Shown here one piece after another: positions 27,730 to 33,906 of a stretch of 36,068 bases of DNA. The notes beneath the pieces were generated by a model. That model saw nothing but the letters and a program-made list of their open reading frames with translations. It did not search any database and was not told where the DNA came from. The DNA is from Halomonas heilongjiangensis (GTDB lineage Bacteria; Pseudomonadota; Gammaproteobacteria; Pseudomonadales; Halomonadaceae), in assembly GCF_002879645.1 (NCBI RefSeq), contig NZ_PNRE01000076.1, positions 1-36,068 of the forward strand, given 5' to 3'. Position 1 is the stretch's first letter. Every line of letters starts with the position of its first letter. The position numbers and the translations under genes were made by a program.

Positions 27730-29130
27730 GTGCCCGATTCCCGCTGGCCCCTGATCGCCGGGGCCTCCCTGCTGCTGGCCGCAGCATCGGCGCTGGCCGA
27801 CGATCCCGAGCGCCTGGAGGCCGACCTGCGTGCCATGTTCGGCGGTCACGGCAGTGTCGAGCTCGGCGAGGTCTCCGGGGCGCTGTTGCGCAGCCGTGCC
27901 ACCGCCGAGGACCTGGTCTTCGAGACCGACGAGGGCGAGCGCCTGCGTCTCGCCCGCTACATCGTCAATGGCGACTACGATAGCCCGCACGAGGTGATCC
28001 TCGAGGGGCTGCGGATCGAGGACAGCCTGACCGAGCTGCCGCTGATGAGTGCCGAGCGCATCGTGCTCGGCGAGCCGTCCCGGGCGGTCTTCCCGCTGTA
28101 TGGCGACCTGGTGCCGGAAGACGTGAGCTTCGGCAGCCTGGCCATCGATGACCTCGTCATCGACCTGGCCTCGGAACTCGCCGAGGAGCTCTTCCAGGGG
28201 GCGGCTTTCCGCGGGAGCGAGGGCCGCCTGACCATCGCCAGGGTGCGCGGCGAGTCGCTGGCCCACGACGCCATCGGTATGCTGGAGATCACCGACGTGG
28301 CCGGCACCGGGCAGGACCTGGGCGACCTGGGGGCCGGCTCCTTCACCCTCGGCTCCCTGCGCCTGGAGGGGCTGGCCGGGCTGGATGGCGACCAGGAGGA
28401 GAGCCTGGCCCTGCTGGCCCTGCGTGACCTCGACATCGCGTCGGACCGTCTGGTGGGCACGCTGGTGGCACTGGATCTCGATGGAGACTTCGGCGATGGC
28501 TCGGGCGGCCTGAGCCTCGAGGATTTCCGTGTCGATCTGGCCCGCATGATCGCACTCGCCCCGGAAGAGGAGCGGACCCGACTGCGCATGGCCAGCAACG
28601 TGCTCACCGACGGCAGCGGTGAGCTGCGGCTGGATGCCGCCATCCTCGGCAACTGGGAAGAGGAGGGCGGTCGCAGCATCCTGAGCAGCGACAGCCATGT
28701 CACCGCCCATGATGCCCTGCGCCTGCACTTCGACATCGAGTTGCCCATGGTGCTGCCCGACGGCGTCGCCCCGGCCGATGTCTTCGCCGATAGCGAGCTG
28801 CTCGAGGCGGCCACGCTGCTGGGCGGCGAGATCCATCTGACGCTCGCCGACCAGGGGCTGTTCGCCCGCCTGGCCACCCTGGGCGCCGCCATGGAGGGGG
28901 TGACGGAGGCCCAGTACATCGAGCAGCTACGCACCCAGGCCCAGGGGTTCGGCATGATGTTCGGCGCCCAGGTGCAGTCGATCCTGATGGGGCTGGTCGA
29001 TCTGCTCGAGGGCAGCGCCAGCGAACTGGCGATCGACATCGCCCTGCCGGCGGAGAGCAACCTGGCGACCTGGAGCGGCGATCCCATGGGCGTGCCCGAC
29101 AAGCTGTCGATGAGCGTCGAGACCCACTGA
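27730..29130 (+). CDS. Unrecognised secreted acidic protein
   Basis: A 466-residue protein whose function I do not recognise. It starts with a signal peptide (hydrophobic core LIAGASLLLAAASALA, likely cleavage after ALA before DDPERL), so it should be periplasmic or exported. The rest has no membrane helix and is strongly acidic, rich in Asp, Glu, Leu and Gly. It has repeated patterns of the type EGLRIEDS, GSLAIDDLVIDL, ALRDLDIAS and SLEDFRVDLA that suggest stacked beta strands. Some features recall YdgA/DUF945-type periplasmic proteins, but I cannot establish homology. The GTG at 27730 is favoured by GGAGG six bases upstream; an ATG at 27703 is the alternative. It lies between ybbP and glyA. 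Confidence 0.82.
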   Translation: MPDSRWPLIAGASLLLAAASALADDPERLEADLRAMFGGHGSVELGEVSGALLRSRATAEDLVFETDEGERLRLARYIVNGDYDSPHEVILEGLRIEDSLTELPLMSAERIVLGEPSRAVFPLYGDLVPEDVSFGSLAIDDLVIDLASELAEELFQGAAFRGSEGRLTIARVRGESLAHDAIGMLEITDVAGTGQDLGDLGAGSFTLGSLRLEGLAGLDGDQEESLALLALRDLDIASDRLVGTLVALDLDGDFGDGSGGLSLEDFRVDLARMIALAPEEERTRLRMASNVLTDGSGELRLDAAILGNWEEEGGRSILSSDSHVTAHDALRLHFDIELPMVLPDGVAPADVFADSELLEAATLLGGEIHLTLADQGLFARLATLGAAMEGVTEAQYIEQLRTQAQGFGMMFGAQVQSILMGLVDLLEGSASELAIDIALPAESNLATWSGDPMGVPDKLSMSVETH

Positions 29131-29172
29131 CGCTGTAGCCTGGCTAAAGCCTGCATGAGAAAAGATGGTGCT

Positions 29173-29220
29173 GCCCATGACGGCCTTTCAAGTGAAAGCC
29201 GTCATGGGCTGGGGTATCAT
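29173..29220 (+). promoter_or_regulatory. glyA promoter with long inverted repeat (operator-like)
   Basis: A near-perfect inverted repeat spans 29173-29209: 11-bp arms GCCCATGACGG/CCGTCATGGGC continue as CTTTC/GAAAG around an AAGT centre, with one unpaired C. A probable promoter overlaps it: GTGAAA (29192-29197) and TATCAT (29215-29220), 17 bases apart. The start point would be near 29227, after the repeat, so the repeat is better read as a protein-binding site in DNA than as an RNA attenuator. Confidence 0.6.
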
Positions 29221-29261
29221 GCGGAGCTCAGATTTCTCCCCTGATGCGAGGTTACCCGCCG

Positions 29262-30527
29262 ATGTTCAGCCGTGACATGCAGATTGCCGGTTTCGATGAT
29301 GCTCTGTTCGATGCGATGCAGAAGGAAAGCGCGCGTCAGGAAGCGCACATCGAGCTGATCGCCTCCGAGAACTACGCCAGTCCCCGGGTGATGGAGGCCC
29401 AGGGCAGCCAGCTGACCAACAAGTACGCGGAAGGCTATCCCGGCAAGCGCTACTATGGCGGCTGCGAGTACGTCGACATCGTCGAGCAGCTTGCCATCGA
29501 CTACGCCAAGCAGCTGTTCGGTGCGACCTACGCCAATGTCCAGCCCCATTCCGGCTCCCAGGCCAACGGCGCCGTCTTCCAGGCGCTGGTCAAGCCGGGC
29601 GACACCGTGCTGGGCATGAGCCTCGACGCCGGCGGCCACCTGACCCACGGCGCCAAACCCAACTTCTCCGGCAAGCACTACCACGCCGTGCAGTACGGCA
29701 TCGACGAGAACGGTCGCATCGACTACGACGAGGTCGCCAGGCTCGCCCGCGAGCACCGGCCGAAGATGATCATCGCCGGCTTCTCCGCCTACTCCCAGAT
29801 CATCGACTGGGCGAAGTTCCGCGAGATCGCCGACGAGGTGGGCGCCTATCTGCTGGTCGACATGGCCCACGTGGCCGGCCTGGTGGCCGCCGGTGTCTAC
29901 CCGACCCCGCTGCCCCACGCCCACGTGGTCACCACCACCACCCACAAGACCCTGCGCGGCCCGCGCGGCGGCCTGATCCTGTCCAGTGAGGGCGACGCCG
30001 ACATCGAGAAGAAGCTGCAGTCTGCGGTCTTCCCGGGCATCCAGGGCGGTCCCCTGGAGCATGTCATCGCCGCCAAGGCGGTGTGCTTCAAGGAGGCCAT
30101 GGCAGCGGACTTCAAGGCCTACCAGCAGCAGGTGGTCAAGAACGCCCAGACCATGGCCGGGGTGTTCATCGAGCGTGGCTTCGACATCGTCTCCGGCGGC
30201 ACCGAGGACCACCTCTTCCTGCTCTCGCTGATCAAGCAGGGGCTGACCGGCAAGGACGCGGACGCCGCCCTGGGCCGCGCCCACATCACCGTCAACAAGA
30301 ACGCCGTGCCGGGCGATCCCCAGAGCCCCTTCGTCACCTCGGGCCTGCGTATCGGCACCCCGGCGGTCACCACCCGCGGCTTCGGCGAGGCCGAATGCCG
30401 CGAGCTCGCCGGCTGGATCTGCGACGTCCTCGACGTCATGGCTGACGGCGATGATACCGCCGCCATCGAGGCCGAGGTGAAGGAGAAGGTCGAGGCCGTC
30501 TGCGACCGCTTCCCCGTCTATCGCTGA
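29262..30527 (+). CDS. glyA: Serine hydroxymethyltransferase
   Basis: A 421-residue cytoplasmic PLP enzyme interconverting serine and glycine with tetrahydrofolate, the main source of one-carbon units. The N-terminal [38 protein letters not shown], the PLP-lysine motif [14 protein letters not shown] and the C-terminal [21 protein letters not shown] are all canonical, and length matches E. coli GlyA (417). The ATG at 29262 gives the conserved [12 protein letters not shown] start; an ATG at 29244 would add six residues. It is a single-gene unit bounded by its own promoter and terminator. Confidence 0.97.
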   Translation: MFSRDMQIAGFDDALFDAMQKESARQEAHIELIASENYASPRVMEAQGSQLTNKYAEGYPGKRYYGGCEYVDIVEQLAIDYAKQLFGATYANVQPHSGSQANGAVFQALVKPGDTVLGMSLDAGGHLTHGAKPNFSGKHYHAVQYGIDENGRIDYDEVARLAREHRPKMIIAGFSAYSQIIDWAKFREIADEVGAYLLVDMAHVAGLVAAGVYPTPLPHAHVVTTTTHKTLRGPRGGLILSSEGDADIEKKLQSAVFPGIQGGPLEHVIAAKAVCFKEAMAADFKAYQQQVVKNAQTMAGVFIERGFDIVSGGTEDHLFLLSLIKQGLTGKDADAALGRAHITVNKNAVPGDPQSPFVTSGLRIGTPAVTTRGFGEAECRELAGWICDVLDVMADGDDTAAIEAEVKEKVEAVCDRFPVYR

Positions 30528-30558
30528 TCGCGTCTCCAAGCGTCCGCAACGCTCCCTC

Positions 30559-30609
30559 ACGCCCCGCGCCGTGCTTCACGGCGCGGGGCGTGTCATGTAT
30601 GACGTTTTT
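30559..30609 (+). terminator. Terminator of glyA
   Basis: A perfect 15-bp stem (30559-30573 with 30577-30591, loop CTT) lies 31 bases after the glyA stop. It is followed at once by a small hairpin GTCAT/ATGAC (30592-30603) and a T5 run (30605-30609), which together can act as an intrinsic terminator. Confidence 0.8.
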
Positions 30610-30713
30610 CATCCCTGGCCCCCTGTCGTGCCGTGCTAACGTGAAACAAGACAACATGTAACCTTTCGTAATCAATCCCGTACTCGAGCCAGGGCTTGCC
30701 ACGGTGACCATCG

Positions 30714-32510
30714 ATGGCCAGGAAACAGGAAGCTACGGACCTGCAGTGCGCCCTGCGCGCTTGCCGGGGAGCTTTCGCCTCGGTGGGCTTCTTCAGCCTG
30801 TTCGTCAACCTGCTGATGCTGGTGCCGGCGATCTACATGTTGCAGATCTACGACCGGGTGCTCACCACCCAGAGCGTCGAGACACTGCTGATGCTCACCC
30901 TGGTGGTGGTCTTCCTGTTCGTGGTGATGGGGCTGCTGGATCTGGTGCGATACCGCATGCTGGTGCGTATCGGCAATCGCCTCGACACCATGATCAATGG
31001 CCGGCTCTACCGGGCGATGTTCCGTCGCAGCCTGTTCACCGAGGGGCGTCAGTCGGCACAGCCGTTGAGTGATCTCGCCACCCTGCGGCAGTTCCTCTCC
31101 GGCAACGGCCTGCTGACCTTCTTCGATGCCCCCTGGGTGCCGGTCTACCTGGCGGTGCTGTTCCTCTTCCACCCCTGGCTCGGGTTCTTCGCCACCGGTG
31201 CCGGCCTCGTGTTGCTGGTGCTGGCGGTGGTCAGCGAGAAGATCACCCAACCGCTGCTGGCCGAGGCCAATTCGGAATACATCAAGGCCCAGGAACTGGC
31301 CGCCTCCAACCTGCGCAACGCCGAGGTGCTGCACGCCATGGGCATGCTGCCGGGCATCATGGGGCGCTGGTCCCGGTGCCACCACCACTACCTGGCCGGC
31401 CAGTCCCGGGCCAGCGATCGTGGCGAGACCCTCGGCAACACCTCCCGCGTGCTGCGCCTGCTGGCCCAGTCGCTGATCCTCGGCCTGGGGGCCTGGTTGG
31501 TACTGCGAGCCGAGCTGAGCCCGGGCATGATGATCGCCGGCTCCATCATCATGGGCCGGGCGCTGGCACCCATCGACCGCCTGATCGGCACCTGGAAGGG
31601 AGTCGTCGCCGCCCGTGGCGCCTATGGCCGGCTCGATGAACTGCTGGAGCATACACCTGAGGACGCCGAGAGGATGTCGTTGCCCCCGCCACGGGGGGAG
31701 ATCAGTGCCGAGGGCGTGGCCGCGGCCCCGCCGGGGGGGCTGGTGCCGACGCTGCGTGGCATCCAGTTCGCGGTACCCGCCGGCGAGCATGTCGGCATCA
31801 TCGGTCCCAGTGCCGCCGGCAAGTCGACCCTGGCCCGGGTGCTGCTGGGCATCTGGCCGCCGCTGGCCGGCACGGTGCGCCTCGACGGTGCCGACATCAG
31901 CCGCTGGAACCGCGAGGAGCTCGGGCCGCACATCGGCTACCTGCCCCAGGACATCGAGCTGTTCGACGGCAGCATTGCCGAGAATATCGCCCGCTTCGGC
32001 GAAGTGGAGGCGGGCAAGGTGGTGGCGGCGGCCCGCAAGGCAGGGGTGCACGAGATGATCCTGGCGCTGGCCGAGGGCTATGACACCGTCATCGGGGCCG
32101 GTGGCGGTCTCTCCGGCGGTCAGCGTCAGCGTATCGCCCTGGCCCGGGCCCTCTACGGCGACCCGGTGCTGGTGGTGCTCGACGAGCCCAATGCCAGCCT
32201 CGACGATCGCGGTGAGCAGGCGCTGCGCGCCGCCATGGCTGCCCTCAAGCGCGAAGGGGTGACCCTGTTCGTGATCAGTCACCGCGTCAGCGTGCTGCAG
32301 GGCATGGACAAGTTGCTGGTGATGCGTGAGGGGCAGATACAGTTGTTCGGCTCCCGCGAGGAGGTGATGGGGAGCTTTGCCGTCAAGCCGGTATCCCCCA
32401 GCGTTGTGGGCAGGACCGGCCAGGGGCAGGCGGCCACGAGGACCGAGGGCCGTGGCAAGGAAGGCGGCAAGGCCCTGGGCGGAGAGGGCAACGATGAAAA
32501 CCGGGCATGA
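30714..32510 (+). CDS. Type I secretion ABC transporter, PrtD/LapB-like permease-ATPase
   Basis: A 598-residue inner-membrane exporter half with fused membrane and ATPase domains. Membrane helices cover about residues 18-300, starting FFSLFVNLLMLVPAIYMLQIYDRVL with the family's YDRVLTTQS segment. The ATPase has Walker A IGPSAAGKST (about residue 363), Q-loop YLPQDIELFDGSIAENI, signature LSGGQRQRIALARAL and Walker B LVVLDEPNASLD. There is no N-terminal C39-like domain, which together with these motifs indicates the PrtD/AprD type that exports proteases, lipases and similar proteins. It overlaps the membrane-fusion gene by 17 bases. The hydrophilic tail after residue 565 is longer than usual and Gly/Lys-rich. 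Confidence 0.93.
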   Translation: MARKQEATDLQCALRACRGAFASVGFFSLFVNLLMLVPAIYMLQIYDRVLTTQSVETLLMLTLVVVFLFVVMGLLDLVRYRMLVRIGNRLDTMINGRLYRAMFRRSLFTEGRQSAQPLSDLATLRQFLSGNGLLTFFDAPWVPVYLAVLFLFHPWLGFFATGAGLVLLVLAVVSEKITQPLLAEANSEYIKAQELAASNLRNAEVLHAMGMLPGIMGRWSRCHHHYLAGQSRASDRGETLGNTSRVLRLLAQSLILGLGAWLVLRAELSPGMMIAGSIIMGRALAPIDRLIGTWKGVVAARGAYGRLDELLEHTPEDAERMSLPPPRGEISAEGVAAAPPGGLVPTLRGIQFAVPAGEHVGIIGPSAAGKSTLARVLLGIWPPLAGTVRLDGADISRWNREELGPHIGYLPQDIELFDGSIAENIARFGEVEAGKVVAAARKAGVHEMILALAEGYDTVIGAGGGLSGGQRQRIALARALYGDPVLVVLDEPNASLDDRGEQALRAAMAALKREGVTLFVISHRVSVLQGMDKLLVMREGQIQLFGSREEVMGSFAVKPVSPSVVGRTGQGQAATRTEGRGKEGGKALGGEGNDENRA

Positions 32511-33882
32511 AGCGAGCGGGTCTCCCCTCGAGTGCCGCGGGGAGCGGGACACCACCGCCTGGCATCCGGCGCTGGAGGGGGAGTACGTCGAGCGGGTGCC
32601 GGTCAGCGACCGGGGCTATCGGCACCTGGGCATGCTGGTGCTGGTGCTGGGTCTGGGCGGCTTCGGCGGCTGGGCCCTCACGGCCAGCCTGGCGGTATCG
32701 GTGGTGGCGTCGGGCCATGTGGCGGCGGAGTCCTTCCGGCGTACGGTCCAGCACCTCGAAGGGGGCATCGTGCGCGAGATCCTGGTAGCCGATGGCGATC
32801 AGGTCGTGGCGGGGCAGCCGCTGGTGGTGATCGACGACACCCAGGCCCGTACCCAACTGCAGATCGCGCGCACCCAGTACCTGACGGGGCGTGCCACCGA
32901 GCTGCGCCTGCAGGCCGAACAGCAGGGCGCCGAGCATTACGATATCCCCGTCGATCTGTCGGAAAGCGACCTGCCACGGGTACAGGAGGTACTGGCCGTG
33001 CAGCAGGCGCTGTTCGTCGCCCGCCGCCAGTCTCACCGGGGGGCCCTGCAGGCGCTGGATGAGCAGGTCGTGCAGCTGCAGCGCCAGATCGAGGGGCTCG
33101 AGGAGATGGTCCGCCTGGGCGACCGCCACGTCGCCTCGCTGCGCGCCGAGGAGGCGGATCTGCGCGGTCTGTTCAGCAAGGGCATGGTCAATAACCAGCG
33201 ACTGAGGGAGGTGGAGCGCGATCAGCTGGAACTCTCGGGCGAGATCGCCAGTCGCCGAGCCGAGATCGGCCGGCTCGGCTCCCAGATCAGCGAGAACCGC
33301 ATGCAGCGCGAGATCCGTGTGCAGGAGTTCCACAAGGAGGTGGGTGAGCAGCTTCGCGAAGTCCAGGCCCGCGTCTCCGAGGCCGAGGAGCGCATCACCT
33401 CGCTGGCCGATCAGGTGAGTCGCACCACGGTCACGGCGCCGGTGGAGGGCACCGTGGTGGAGCGCCGGGTCCACTCGGTGGGCGACGTGGTGCGCGCCGG
33501 TGACCCGCTGCTGGATCTGGTGCCTGTCGGTGACGGCTTCCTGGTCGAGGCACGGGTGCCCAATCGTGATGTCGACCACCTCTATCCCGGTCAGCCGGCA
33601 GAGATCCGCTTCACCGCCTTCAACCAGCGGCTGACCAACGTGATCGCCGCCGAGGTGATCTTCGTCAGCGCCGACAGCCAGGTGGACGAGGCCACGGGCG
33701 CACGCTTCTACCGGGTACGCCTCAGGGTGACCGACGACGGACGCAAGAAGATGTCCGAGCAGATGCAGCTGCTCTCCGGGATGCCCGCCGAGGTGATGAT
33801 CCGCACCGGTGAGCGCACCTTCGCCAGCTATCTCATCAAGCCGATCAGCGACATGTTCGCCCGGGCCATCAGGGAGGAGTGA
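32494..33882 (+). CDS. Type I secretion membrane-fusion protein (HlyD/PrtE family)
   Basis: A 462-residue periplasmic adaptor anchored by one membrane helix near residues 45-70 (MLVLVLGLGGFGGWALTASL). It has the lipoyl-half segment RTVQHLEGGIVREILVADGDQV, long coiled coils at about residues 130-310, the second lipoyl half TVTAPVEGTVVERRVHSVGDVV and a beta-barrel VEARVPNRDVDHLYPGQPAEIRFTAFN, the order of the PrtE/HlyD family. The ATG at 32494 has GGAGAGGG six bases upstream and lies inside the ABC gene end, implying coupled translation. No outer-membrane gene follows; the TolC-family protein at 15.4-16.8 kb could complete the channel. Confidence 0.93.
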   Translation: MKTGHEASGSPLECRGERDTTAWHPALEGEYVERVPVSDRGYRHLGMLVLVLGLGGFGGWALTASLAVSVVASGHVAAESFRRTVQHLEGGIVREILVADGDQVVAGQPLVVIDDTQARTQLQIARTQYLTGRATELRLQAEQQGAEHYDIPVDLSESDLPRVQEVLAVQQALFVARRQSHRGALQALDEQVVQLQRQIEGLEEMVRLGDRHVASLRAEEADLRGLFSKGMVNNQRLREVERDQLELSGEIASRRAEIGRLGSQISENRMQREIRVQEFHKEVGEQLREVQARVSEAEERITSLADQVSRTTVTAPVEGTVVERRVHSVGDVVRAGDPLLDLVPVGDGFLVEARVPNRDVDHLYPGQPAEIRFTAFNQRLTNVIAAEVIFVSADSQVDEATGARFYRVRLRVTDDGRKKMSEQMQLLSGMPAEVMIRTGERTFASYLIKPISDMFARAIREE

Positions 33883-33883
33883 G

Positions 33884-33899
33884 CGCGGCGTTTACCGCG
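33884..33899. terminator. Small hairpin between converging genes
   Basis: CGCGG (33884-33888) and CCGCG (33895-33899) form a short stem in the 24-bp gap between the fusion-protein gene and the converging secreted-protein gene. No T-tract follows; only a weak candidate. Confidence 0.3.
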
Positions 33900-33906
33900 T
33901 CGTCCT

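Noticed and set aside
29173..29209. glyA inverted repeat read as a terminator or riboswitch
   Set aside because: It has no T-tract and lies upstream of the likely start point, so a DNA operator is the better reading. No glycine-riboswitch features are visible.
30672..32555. Long open frame antisense to the type I secretion ABC gene
   Set aside because: The plus-strand product has every ABC motif; the antisense product is His/Gln/Gly-rich without motifs, a compositional shadow.
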